From Halichoerus grypus (Eukaryota > Chordata > Mammalia > Carnivora > Phocidae): DNA of 64,000 bases. Positions 45,774 through 55,899 of the stretch are shown in pieces (the first letter of the stretch is position 1; the number at the start of each line of letters is the position of its first letter). The translations under genes and the position numbers were made by a program. The DNA is taken from NCBI RefSeq assembly GCF_964656455.1, contig NC_135716.1, positions 109,524,389-109,588,388 of the forward strand, given 5' to 3'. A model generated the notes under the pieces. The model was given only the letters and a program-made list of their open reading frames with translations, made no database searches and was not told the DNA's origin.

Positions 45774-46362
45774 TGACTTCTCATTTGAAACATGTCTGTC
45801 CATTGTTTGTCTTATACAACCTAAACATTTTCCCATTCTCTCCTTCTTCTCAATATAATTATATTGAACTTTTTAGAGTTTTTTCCCAGTTTTATTGAGA
45901 TATAATTGACATAAGAAATTGTGTAAGTTTAAGGTGTACGATGTGTTGATCTGATACTTACATATTGCAAATGATGACCACCACAGTGGTAGCTAACGAT
46001 GTTATATAATTACATTTCTTTATTGTGGTAAGAGCATTTAAGTTCTACTCTCTCAGCAATTGTCAAGTATATGATACAGTCTTATTAACCATAATCACCA
46101 TGCTGGACATTAGATCCCTAGAACTCATTCATCCTAACTTGAAGCTCGTGCCCTTTAACCAACATCTGCCCATTTCCCCCAGCTGCGTCCTCAAGTCCTG
46201 GTAGTCACCACTCTACTGTTGCTAAGTTTCTATTGTTTTGGCTTTTTTACAGTTTGCATATAAGTGAGATCATACAGTATTTATCTTTCTCTGACTTATT
46301 TCACTTAGCAACAATGCCCTCAAGGTCCATCTACATTTTCCTCTTTCTCATGGCTGACAAAA

Positions 46363-46397
46363 ATTCCATTGTGTGTGTGTGTGTGTGTGTGTGTGTA
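46363..46397 (+). repeat. (GT)n microsatellite inside the L1 3' region
   Basis: About 15 GT units follow 'aaattccatt'. It is an (AC)n when read in L1 orientation. Confidence 0.9.
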
Positions 46398-46949
46398 CCA
46401 CATCTTCTTTATTTAGTCATCTGTTGATATTTGAGTAACATTTGGGTTGTTTCTATAGCTTAGCATTGTGAATAATGTTGCAATAAACATGGAAGTGCAA
46501 ATATCTCTTTGAGATCCTATTTTCATTTCCTTTGGATATATACCTAGAAGTGGGATTGCTCGGTCATAGGGTAGTTCTATTTTTAATTTTTTGAGGAAGC
46601 TCCATACTGTTTTCCATAGTGGCTGCAACAGTTTGCATTCCCACCTACAGTGCACAGGGGTTCCCTTTTCTCCATATCCTTGCCAAAACTTGTTATCTCT
46701 TGTCTTTTGATGACATCCATTCTAACAGGTGTGAGATGGTATCTCCTTGTGGTTTTGATTTGCACTTCCCTGATGATGAGTGATGTTGAATACCTTTTCA
46801 TGTACCTGTTGGTCATTTGTATGTCTTCTTTGGAAAGATATCCATTTAGTTCCTCTGCCTGTGTTTTAACTGGATTTTTTCTTAAGAGGTGACCTTTATT
46901 TTATTTATGTATTTATGTATTTATTTATTAAATCTGTGCATTTCTTTTT

Positions 46950-47161
46950 TTAAAAAAAGATTTTATTTATTTTAGGGAGAGAGAAAGTGTGCTCATGCAA
47001 GTGGGGGAAGGGACAAAGGGAGAGAGGGAGAGGCAGAAAATCTCAAGCAGACTCCATGCTGAGTAAGGAGCCTGACCCTGGACTCCACATCAGCCTGAGA
47101 TTGTGACCTGAGCTGAAACCAAGAGTCAGACACTTAACTGACTGTGCCGCCTAGGCACCCC
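46950..47161 (-). mobile_element. CAN-SINE, stack member 1
   Basis: Reverse form with 'gattttatttattttaggga', 'tctcaagcagactccatgct', 'gattgtgacctgagctgaaa' and the head as 'cgcctaggcacccc'. It is the most diverged of the three long ones. Confidence 0.88.
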
Positions 47162-47175
47162 TTTATTTATTTTCT

Positions 47176-47394
47176 TTTTTAAAGATTTTATTTATTTGTT
47201 TGAGAAAGAGAGAGAAAGGGAAAGGGAGAGAGAGCGAGAGAGAGAGAGAGTGAGCCTGAGTGGGGTTAGGGCCAGAGGAAGAGGCAGACTCCCCACTGAG
47301 CAGGGAGCCCGATGTGGGACTCAGCCCCAGGACCCTGAGATCATGACCTGAGCCGAAGTCAGATGCTTAACTGACTGAGCCACCCAGGTGCCCC
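47176..47394 (-). mobile_element. CAN-SINE, stack member 2
   Basis: Reverse form with aaagattttatttatttgtt, a GA-rich tract, cactgagcagggagcccgat, gagatcatgacctgagccga and the head gagccacccaggtgcccc. Confidence 0.9.
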
Positions 47395-47402
47395 TATTTA
47401 TT

Positions 47403-47598
47403 TATTTTTTTAGAGGGAGAGAAAAAGACAGCATGCATGAGTGAGATATGGGGGGAAGGGGCAGTAGGAGAGGTTGAGAAAGAGAATCTTAAGCAGGCTC
47501 CACAAGTGTGGAGCCCGATGTTGGGCTTGATCTCATGACCCTGGGATCATGACCTAAGCCAAAATCAAGAGTCATACACTTAACCAACTGAGCCACCC
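47403..47598 (-). mobile_element. CAN-SINE, stack member 3
   Basis: Reverse form with 'tcttaagcaggctccacaag', gggatcatgacctaagccaa and a head ending ctgagccaccc at 47598, directly against the duplicated aactggatt. Confidence 0.88.
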
Positions 47599-47670
47599 AA
47601 CTGGATTATATGAGTTCTTTATATATTTTGGATATTAACTTCTTATGATATATATAATGTGCAAATATTT

Positions 47671-47725
47671 TTTTCCATTTCATAGGTTGCCTTTCATTTT
47701 GTTGTTTTTTACTGTGCAGAGGAGC
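47671..47725 (-). repeat. Inverted-repeat arm 1 of the L1 inversion
   Basis: The reverse complement of this arm (tgcacagtaaaaaacaacaa followed by aatgaaaggcaacctatgaa) matches 48381-48436 apart from A-run length. Both arms are the same piece of ORF2 (protein wording QQNERQPMKWK) and border the reversed segment. Confidence 0.85.
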
Positions 47726-48436
47726 TGAACAATCTATATCTTGAAAACTACAAGACTTTGATGAAAGAAACCGAAGAAGACACAAACAAATAGAAAGATA
47801 TTTCGTGTTCAAGGATCGGAAGAACTCATATTGTCAAAATATCCATACTATCCAAAGCCATATATAGATTCAATGCATTGCCTGTCAAAATTCCAATGAC
47901 ATTTTTCACAGAAAAAGAAAAGGCAGTTCTAAAAGTTGTGTGGTATTACAAAAGATCCTAAATAGCCAAAGCAGTCATGAGAAAGAAGAACAAACCTGGA
48001 GGCATCACACTAATTTCAAAGTATGCTACAAAGCTATAGTAATCAAAACAGTGTGGCACTGGCATAAAAATGACACATAGATCAGTGGAACAGAATCAAG
48101 GGCCCAGAAAGGGAAAGGGATAGTCCCTTTAATAAATGGTGTTGGGAAAACTGGATAACTACATACAGAAGAATGAAATTACACCCCTATCTTACACTAC
48201 TCACAAAAATTAATTTGAAATAGTTTAAAGACTTTACCATAGGAACCAAAACCATAAAACTAAAGACAACATAGGGAAAAAGCTCCTTGACATTGGCCTT
48301 GGCAATAATTTTTTGAATATGACACAAAAGCACAGCCACAAAAGCAAAAATTAATAAGTGAGACTACATCAAACTAAAAAGCTCTGCACAGTAAAAAAAA
48401 AACAACAAAATGAAAGGCAACCTATGAAATGGAAAA
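47726..48436 (+). other. Reversed L1 ORF2 segment
   Basis: Plus-strand L1 ORF2 runs from a LENYKTL-like stretch (about 47733) to QQNERQPMKWK (48436). This is the very part missing from the minus-strand L1 on either side. The flanking L1 pieces resume at the matching points, so this reads as an inversion inside one L1 copy. Confidence 0.8.
48381..48436 (+). repeat. Inverted-repeat arm 2 of the L1 inversion
   Basis: Partner of the arm at 47671-47725, at the outer end of the reversed segment. Confidence 0.85.
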
Positions 48437-48863
48437 ATTTATTCCTAAGTATTTTATTGATTCTTGAGGCTATTGTGAATGGGATGGTTTTATTTTTCAG
48501 ATATTTTGTTGTTACAGAAATGCAACTGTTTTCGGTATGTTGATTTTGTATCCTGCAACTTTACTGAATCCATTGATTAGTTCTAACAGTTTTCAGTGGA
48601 GTTTTTAGGCTTTTTCTATATATAAGATCATATCATCTACAAACAAAGACAATTTTACTTCTTCCTCTCTGGATACCTTTTATTTCTTTTTCTTGCTCTG
48701 GCTAGACTTCCAGTACTACATTGAATAGGAGTGATGAGAGCAGGCACTCTTGTCTTGCTCTTGATCTTAGAGGAAAAACTTTCAACCTTTTACCATTGCG
48801 TATGTTTTAATCAATGTTTAGTGTTTACATTATCTGTACATAAATAACATTCACAACTGATCT

Positions 48864-48936
48864 AAGTAGTGTATTCTTTTTTAAAAATTATGTATTCATT
48901 TATTTTTGTTGAAGTATAAACCAAGTAGTGTATTCT
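48864..48936 (-). mobile_element. Minimal (about 45 bp) L1 3'-end insertion with 14-bp target duplication
   Basis: The string aagtagtgtattct occurs at 48864-48877 and again at 48923-48936. The 45 bp between them (48878-48922) are T-rich and contain 'atttttgttgaagtataaa', which looks like the last bases of an L1 3' UTR on the minus strand. The structure fits an extremely 5'-truncated retrotransposition. Confidence 0.7.
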
Positions 48937-51746
48937 GATTATAGTTTCTTTCCTATACAACTTTTGGTTTTCCTGAAGTTAATAATTGTTTCACATTTTT
49001 TATTTGCTTGGTTTCCCATGGGCTTTACCAAATGCTTCACCAAAGTGTAAATCTTTTCTCTACTTGTTCAAACACATCTGGTATTCTCTTAGTTTCCTTT
49101 TTTTTTTTTCCCCTTGGACACATGCCTCTGGGAGCCCACTGCTCTCCTGCTTCTCTTTGGACTGGATATTTTTCATACCTCCTTCATAGCTACCCTTCTG
49201 GGAATTCCCTATTCTTTACTGTGTTGGAGCCCATTTCCTGAAACTCCTATTTTCCTCCCTGGCTTACTCATTCATTTCAGAGGAGAACACCCTTCCTAGG
49301 AAAGGAGATGGGGAGCAAAATCTCTTGGGATGTTCCATTCCTGAACATGACTTTATTTTCCTTTACCCTTGACTGACAGCATGAATAGGTATAGATTTCT
49401 AGTTTTGAAAATAATCTCTCGTTAGAATTTTGACAAGTTTGCTTCATTGTCTTCCTGGTTCAGAGTTGCTATTGAACATCAGACCCCACTCTACTTCTTG
49501 ATCCTTTGCCTGTGATTTTTCCTTTAGAAGCTTCTGGGATCTTCCCTTTACTCATGTCCTCTAACTCTGGGAAATTTTCTTTGATAACTTCCTCCTTTCT
49601 CTTTCCTTTGTTCTCTATTTCTGGAACTTGTATTAGTCAGATGTTGAGTCTCCAAAATGTATCCTCTAACTTTTTATCCTTCCTTTATTTTCCATCTTTC
49701 TGTCTTTTTGCTCTGTCTTCTGGAACAATTCTTTAATTTTATATTTTAATCCTCCAGGAGAAAAATTTCACTTTTGCAATCATATTTTTAATAACTAAGA
49801 GGTCCTTCATTATTCTTCTTTTTTTTTTTTTTTTTGGTACTTATTTTATGGATGCACTATTTCTTTGTTCTTTCTGAGGATATTATAGGTTTTTATATAT
49901 TTTTTTGTAGTTTTCTTCTGCTGCCTGTGTTGTCTCTATTTTCCCTAAATTCCCTTTGTTTTGTTCATTTTGATCTTTTTCTTTCACTAGAGGTTTTCTG
50001 TGAATGTTGAATGATCACTGGCTACCAATTCAATTTAAGACTGAGGAACTACAGAGTGAACTGACAGCTCTGTATGAGGTGACAGTTTCCTGGTGAGTTC
50101 CACTGTCTGGTTCAGTCAGGGAATCATTTCACTGGAGGACCCCTCCCCCACCATATAGCATTATCTGTAGGTCTTTACTTTGGATTGGTAAGTTCTCCAA
50201 AGAAGAATCCTCTAATCTCTCGTCATGGGGATATCAACGTAGCTGTCAACATCCTAGGAGCTGAGCCATGGAATGCCCATTGGTGGTGGCAATGTGGGTC
50301 CTCACTATGCAGCTTTTAGGCTTTTACTTATCTCCCCTTCTTTCAATACAGAGTCTTACGCCCAGCCGCAGCTGTGCCAGATACTCCAGGTCCAGACCCT
50401 TTCTGGTTTACCCCTCCAGAAAGCAAAGCTCCTATATCCTGCTGGTTTGGAGGAGAGGCCCTGGAGCCTAACTGTTCCTTAGGAAGATTTATAACTAACC
50501 TTCAAAAGTACATTTTACACTTGAATTCCTGGGCCCCCTAGGTTTTTGTGGCTCACACCAGCCCATCTTATTTTCACCTCCTCTCCCAGCCAACACACAC
50601 AGACAGGCCTTTTTAGGTTTGTCTAGTCAGCTCAGTCGCTACTCATCCATCCTCTCTTCAGCTTTCAACATTTGGTTGACGTTTCTTTTCCCTGTCATTT
50701 CCTATTGTCTCTGTACGTTTATGCCTTTTTCATTCTTTCCTGGTTTGGGGTGAGGGGAGTTGGAGTAGGAGGAGGGGTTACAGATACAGATATATGCTTC
50801 ACCGGAAGTCCAAACCAAAAGCCCCCATTGAAAATGCTTTGGTTTTGTGATTCTAAGGTAACACAAAATCACTACTGTCAGACAGCTGTTACCTGCTAGC
50901 CAACATGGTTAGAATAATCTTTGCTCCTGTACTCAGGAGCAAGCAGCTCATGCCACCCACCTCCAGGGGCTCAGAGGTCCTCAAGGCCAAGGGCTACAAG
51001 CCCTGTGTGCATCCCACAGAGTCTCTAATGATGAAGGCTCCCAAACAGCACCCCTGTTTAAAACCCACAGTGCTCCTTATTGTCGGGAGGTAATTGCTCA
51101 TCGGGATGAATCATCCCTGGTTGACTTTCTTACCCCCACAAATATTCATGCTTATCTGCTCATTTGGTCTGAGAGATTAGAGGAGGCTCAGCCCTATAGG
51201 GAATAAACTTCCTGTCCTCAGTCCAACCCTGTCATTGTCCTGGCCTGCTCTGCTTGCCTGCGGTTTTATCTTTGCCCCATGGAGAGTCACACACACACAA
51301 ACGAGGTAAAAAGTTCGGGGGGGGGTGTGTGTGTGTGTGTGTGTCCTCAATTATTTTGATGAGGTAATGGGGTGAAAACACTTAAGTAAGTATCACGGTG
51401 AACAAAGAAGCAAGTAATTAATTCACTAGTACTTAAGTAGATGAACACGAACTGTATTTTATAGTTATATACAATTTCCTTAGGGTTTAAAATTATTTTC
51501 CAAGAAAACACTGTCCTCATTTTTTACAGAAGTCAACCTTTCCTTTCAGACGTCTTTCAATTCTAAGCAGTTGGATTATGTCCCTGTTTTGCTTCCCTCT
51601 GAATTTTCTAGCTTAAGGTGAAAGAGCTTGGAAATGTGACACATTTAAGGTATAACATTTCTTTTCACTACCAAATGAGCATCCTGCTCCAATTTTGACC
51701 TTAGTCTTTGACTCCTGCCAACCCCTTTTTAAAACTCCAAAGTATC
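48937..51746 (-). other. SLC44A3: SLC44A3 intron, T-rich interspersed sequence
   Basis: The T-rich stretch at 49480-50000 has the look of an old interspersed repeat that I cannot name. A G run plus (GT)n lies at 51317-51346. No exon is seen, and the several 60-77-codon ORFs here are chance frames. Confidence 0.6.
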
Positions 51747-51972
51747 GGGGCGCCTGGGTGGCTCAGTCGTTAAGCGTCTGCCTTCGGCTCAGGTCATGAT
51801 CCCAGGGTCCTGGGATCGAGTCCTGCATCGGGCTCCTTGCTCGGCAGGGAGCCTGCTTCTCCCTCTCCCACTCCCCCTGCTTGTGTTCCTGCTCTCGCTG
51901 TGTCTCTCTCTGTCAAATAAATAAATAAAATCTTTAAAAAATAATAATAAAAAAATAAAACTCCAAAGTATC
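51731..51972 (+). mobile_element. Young CAN-SINE with perfect 16-bp target duplication
   Basis: aaaactccaaagtatc is repeated exactly at 51731-51746 and 51957-51972. The SINE between begins ggggcgcctgggtggctcag and has ggctcaggtcatgatcccag, a CT-rich body and the tail aataaataaataaaatcttt. The perfect duplication and near-consensus body mark it as one of the youngest insertions in the window. Confidence 0.95.
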
Positions 51973-52055
51973 TTTTGTGATACCGGACGTGAAGCACGTA
52001 GACAAACCAAGAGCAGTAATCCTACCTGTTGGAAGTAGGGTAGCAGTAGACCTAC

Positions 52056-52221
52056 CTGTTGAAATAGCAAGTGACCAGTGCCCCGGCTACCGTCATTTGC
52101 TGGCATGCGAGGATGAATTCGCTGGTCCAGATGAGGCCAATTAAATGGTACCACCACATGTACCGAATGCCTACGAGAGGCTGATATTCCACTTGGCCAC
52201 CTTCAATAACCCGTGCAGCTC
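52056..52221 (-). CDS. SLC44A3: CTL3 coding exon (transmembrane segment)
   Basis: This 166-nt exon, minus strand, has its acceptor AG at 52223-52222 (actttag) and donor GT at 52055-52054. It is entered after the first base of a Gly codon and ends after AG of an Arg codon that the 42.3-kb exon completes. The peptide [20 protein letters not shown] is followed by the helix-rich [20 protein letters not shown] and [14 protein letters not shown]. The W…H…[16 protein letters not shown] stretch is among the most conserved in the SLC44 family and lies in the transport core. The frame is intact. Confidence 0.96.
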
Positions 52222-52809
52222 CTAAAGTTTAAAACACAAATATGCTTTACACCAATGTTTTCCAAAGCATGGAAAGATGATTCAACAGGCCATACTTCCA
52301 CGTGGCTGGCTGTTGGCATTAGGTAGATGCACAGATGCTGAAGTAAAGTTGGTAGCATCCACCCTCATTTGAGATCTTCATAGCACACACTGAAAAATGA
52401 GAACACACGTTTAACTTATGAGTAATATCAATAACAATATTCATAATGACTGATGGGTAGGCAATTTGCAAGACACTTGACCTATATACTCTAATGCTCA
52501 TCCCACTTTGTAGATACGAAAATTGAGGTTTGGAAGAGTCAGGGAACTTTCATAAAGTCTCACTGCTCATGATTAGTGGAAGGAGACTATAAACCCTGAC
52601 ACACTGGATTCTAACATCCATGGTTTTTCTACCACACCACTTTGTGATACAAACAAAACTCGTTATTAGGACTATAGCCATTAGGACTATATTCTAGAAC
52701 ACTGCTTCACCAAAAATTTAGAGTTTATAAATGAGACGAGGATCTCCATTTTCTTCAAAGGGATTTATTTCAGATTTCATTTCAAGGGCAAACTCTTCTA
52801 GCACATTTG

Positions 52810-52985
52810 AAATACCTATTGGGTCTCAGTGTTAACCTAGGTTCATATCTCAGCTTGAACTGGGTAAGCTATTCAGTCTCCTTAGGTATAATACCAATTT
52901 CCTGCTGGTAGTTTGAATGAGATTACATGGTAAATGCTTAATACAGGGCCTGGTCCATAGAAACTTCACTCCGTAAGTGATAATG
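52810..52985 (+). repeat. MIR fragment
   Basis: 'ctaggttcatatctcagctt', 'ctgggtaagctattcagtct', 'gtttgaatgagattacatgg' and 'tacagggcctggtccataga' are in MIR order. Confidence 0.8.
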
Positions 52986-54200
52986 ATTTTATTAAATTTC
53001 AGGAGCTTAATACTGTATTAAACCAGGCCAGCAGGGTCATCCCAACAGTGCTCTGCCATTCACATGGCCAGTCCCTGTTTTATTTGCCCTCATCTAAGGA
53101 AGCCCCTGAATTAGCTCTGCAATTCAATTCAATTCAGGTTGGATTTAGTAAATCCAAATCCCAGCTCTGTGGCTATGTGTAATTTCTAGATGTTCTCCCA
53201 CTACGTATTTAAAATTATTGTAACTGTACTAACTACAACCCTAAAACTACTGTAAGTCAGAAGATGGGCACTTCAGTCTTCAGCAAAACCTACAACTGGA
53301 ACGACATTTAAAGATAGTTTCATATTTTCTTCCTTAGCTATAAACTGGTTTTAGGCTCATAATTCCCGTGTCTATAGACATTCACAAGAGGATCTCTGCA
53401 AAGGAAGTTGGAGAAGATAATCGTGCTGTAGAGCAATCTGATTCCACGGACAGAGGCTGGCCTTCGTTCCTTAGGCTCTGTGTTCTGCTGAACAAGAGTC
53501 ACATTGTGAGAAACAGTGGAGCAGCTTGATTTACAGAGAAGTTAATATTTTATTGAGCACTGGGCTCTTTCTGGCTGGGAGGCAATCTCTGTCTCAGGTA
53601 CGGCACTGATAAATGTTGATGCTTTTCCAAAACGGGTGCGTTTTGGAAAAGCATTCCCAGCACTAGAGAAGAGCCCCTCACCACTAATGCAGGGCTTGGG
53701 CAGATCAGGTCGGCGGAGACTTGGAGAATCACTTCATGGAATGTCAGGGTGACCAGGGCCAGCCAACAAGCACACTACTTCCTGCAAGGTCAAGTCCTGG
53801 GGATAGATGGCAGTTTCGCAAGAACAGGCCTACAACCTCGCAAATGGTTTGGGGGTGGAGAATGTTCCCGCAGAACAGGAGGGATGCTTTCTTTGACAGA
53901 CATAAGGTAAATACGGAGCCCTGGCTGCTAAAGGGGGGCTCCTTGGCTGCCCCGTGCCAGCCCCAGGAGGGGCACACTCACACACGTTCCGGCTCGGCAC
54001 ACCGATGGCAGTAGCGACTGGAGAGTGGCTAAAGTGGTAAGTCCGGGTTCATACAAGCCTTCCAACCCCTGGCATTCCCCAAAGCAGCAGAACCCATATG
54101 GTATTCTGGTCACTGCTGTTTTAGAGTATCTTCGTCTCAGCGACCTTCTATTTGTTCCTCTGGTTCAGTCGTATCAGGCTGTTTCCAGACTCTCCTTTAG

Positions 54201-54424
54201 GGCAGGGTTTCTCAACAACCAATTCCCATTTTGGTGCAGATAATCCTTAGTTGGGGGTGGGGGGCTGTCCTGTGCCCTGTAGGATGTTTAGCATTCACCC
54301 TGGCCTCCACCCACTGGATGCCAGGAGCAACCCCCGTCCCCTCGTCCAGTTATGTCAGCCCAAAAGGTCTCTAGACATTGCCAAATGCCACCTGGGGGCC
54401 AGACCTACTGCTCAAAAACCTCTG
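54201..54424 (+). mobile_element. MER5A (hAT-Charlie DNA transposon, non-autonomous)
   Basis: Diagnostic wording is present: 'gggctgtcctgtgccctgta', 'ggatgtttagcattcaccct', 'ccacccactggatgccagga' and 'ctctagacattgccaaatgc', with ends caggg…. A duplicated ctttagg (54195-54201 and about 54425-54431) fits the 8-bp duplication of hAT elements. Confidence 0.88.
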
Positions 54425-54633
54425 CTTTAGGCAAACATTCTCTGAAGAATGAGATCAGGCGCTCAGGCTTCAGGCTGAAAGCCCAGGAAGCCGCGGTTAC
54501 CGCCTGTGGGTGGGGCAGGCCTGTTTCTGCGCACAAGACTGCCCTCTCCTGGACGACAGTGTCAGTGCAGGCACGAGCCTCCGTCAGAGGACCCGCTGCT
54601 TTGTTGGGGAAGGCTGTTTCACCATAGCTACTG

Positions 54634-54665
54634 CTATGTGTAGCCAACGCGTGTTAAGGGGAACT
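54634..54665 (+). repeat. 32-bp direct repeat, copy 1 (probable donor)
   Basis: The core gccaacgcgtgttaagggga is found again, within a perfect 32-bp match, at 56662-56693. This copy sits in unique-looking sequence and is therefore taken as the donor. Confidence 0.9.
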
Positions 54666-54815
54666 AGACTTCAGATAGATGCCAAGTTACGATGGATCAC
54701 AGGGATGATGGTGCAAAGGGCACTGAACTCAGAGAGGACTTGGTCCCAGTCTCAGCTCTGACACATGTGATAAGCAGCCTGGGCCTCCACTCTCTCATTG
54801 TCAAGATGAAGAGGG

Positions 54816-55070
54816 TGGACAAGATGAACCCTGGGGCAGAGATTACAGGCTTGGGTTTGAGTCCCACAGGCTGAGATTCATATCTCTGCACCGTCCCCTA
54901 ATGGCTGACCAGCCTCGGGCAGGTTATGGGACCTTGTAACATCTCTGTTCCATCACTTGTAATCTGAAGACACTAATAGCAACTCCTCACACCCTTGGTG
55001 ACCCCGTCTAGTCTTGTGGCCCCAATGGCCACACAGGTAGCTGCTATGGGGATTAAGTGGCTAAGACCCT
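54816..55070 (+). repeat. MIR fragment
   Basis: 'ggcttgggtttgagtcccac', 'ctcgggcaggttatgggacc', 'tccatcacttgtaatctgaa' and 'atggggattaagtggctaag' match MIR in order. Confidence 0.75.
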
Positions 55071-55724
55071 GGGAAGAGCAAGTACAATACAGGGTTAGCT
55101 CTAACTGGAAGACAGGTAGAGAGAATTCCAGCTCTGGAATTAACGAATGTTTATTAAGCATCTACTGCATGTTGGAATGATGCCGGACATCAGCCATTAA
55201 GGGGAGAACACGAAAGAAGCAAACAAAACATCAGAAAGAGGATACCATCTGAGTGACTATTGGGAACTCCCATGTTGCTTTATTCATCTACTCATCTCCC
55301 CTTCTTCTGGACTGTTTATAATTCCTCCTTGGGTGTCTAAGGTTTTTTTCCCCCATTGTTACTCTCTGTCAATGACCTTACTTCTGGTTTCTCTGAGGAA
55401 AGTGGAACAACTGGAAAACCTCTGCGGGTGCCTACCCCCACCATCTACCTGCTGTCAGCATGAGCCCATAGCCTGACCCCCACTTAGTGGGATAAACTGC
55501 CCATGATCCTAAGGCTAACCCCTCCTCTGGACCCCCCTCCTCATCTACTGATGACAGCTCTTCAGCAATTCCCCCCTCCTGCTTCCTTCATCCAAGTATG
55601 CCTCTCAACGGAATCATTTTCAACCATCTCTCATCTTTAAAACAAAAACAAAAACAAAAAAACAAAAAAACCCCTCTCCTGACTCTCCTCCAGCTTCCTT
55701 GACATTTCTCTGTTCCTCTTTAAA

Positions 55725-55800
55725 AAATTTTTTAATTAATTTATTTATTTTAAAATAATCTATACCCACGCTCTTCTGAGCGAGCCAGTCAGGCACCCCT
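55725..55800 (-). mobile_element. Deleted remnant of a short CAN-SINE
   Basis: The reverse-form tail (aattaatttatttattttaa), 'taatctatacccacgctctt' and the head 'gagccagtcaggcacccct' are joined with the middle of the element missing. Confidence 0.65.
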
Positions 55801-55899
55801 CTGTCCCTCTTTATGGCCAAATTCCTCAAGACTGTGCCTACTTACTCTTTTCAATTCTTTTCTCCCTCTTTCCCTTAAACCCACTTGGATCATGATCCA

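Larger units (their letters stand above)
42323..45865 (-). other. SLC44A3: SLC44A3 intron, 5' part of the 9.7-kb intron as read on the + strand
   Basis: Unassigned intronic sequence with one CAN-SINE (45600-45773) and a possible ancient CR1/L3-type remnant around 45000-45130. The 131-codon antisense ORF at 43497-43892 and the 122- and 102-codon ORFs at 44.6-45.3 kb show no recognisable domain. Confidence 0.65.
46877..47598 (-). repeat. Stack of three CAN-SINEs inside an L1
   Basis: The host sequence aactggatt is duplicated at 46868-46876 and 47599-47607, bracketing three minus-oriented SINEs: 46950-47161, 47176-47394 and 47403-47598. (tttat)-type tails separate them. Tail-into-tail insertion explains the common orientation. 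Confidence 0.8.
45866..48862 (-). mobile_element. Old minus-strand L1 (ORF2 and 3' UTR) with an internal inverted segment
   Basis: Read on the minus strand from 48862 down, the L1 runs from the RT region (48440-48860, including an FTIA…IKYLG-like stretch) toward the 3' UTR that ends near 45870 ('cagttttattgagatataat' on +). The ORF2 C-terminus is visible at 46413-46816 ([17 protein letters not shown]). Between about 47726 and 48436 the element is reversed and reads on the plus strand. A stack of three SINEs interrupts it at 46877-47598. Frames are badly decayed. Confidence 0.85.
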
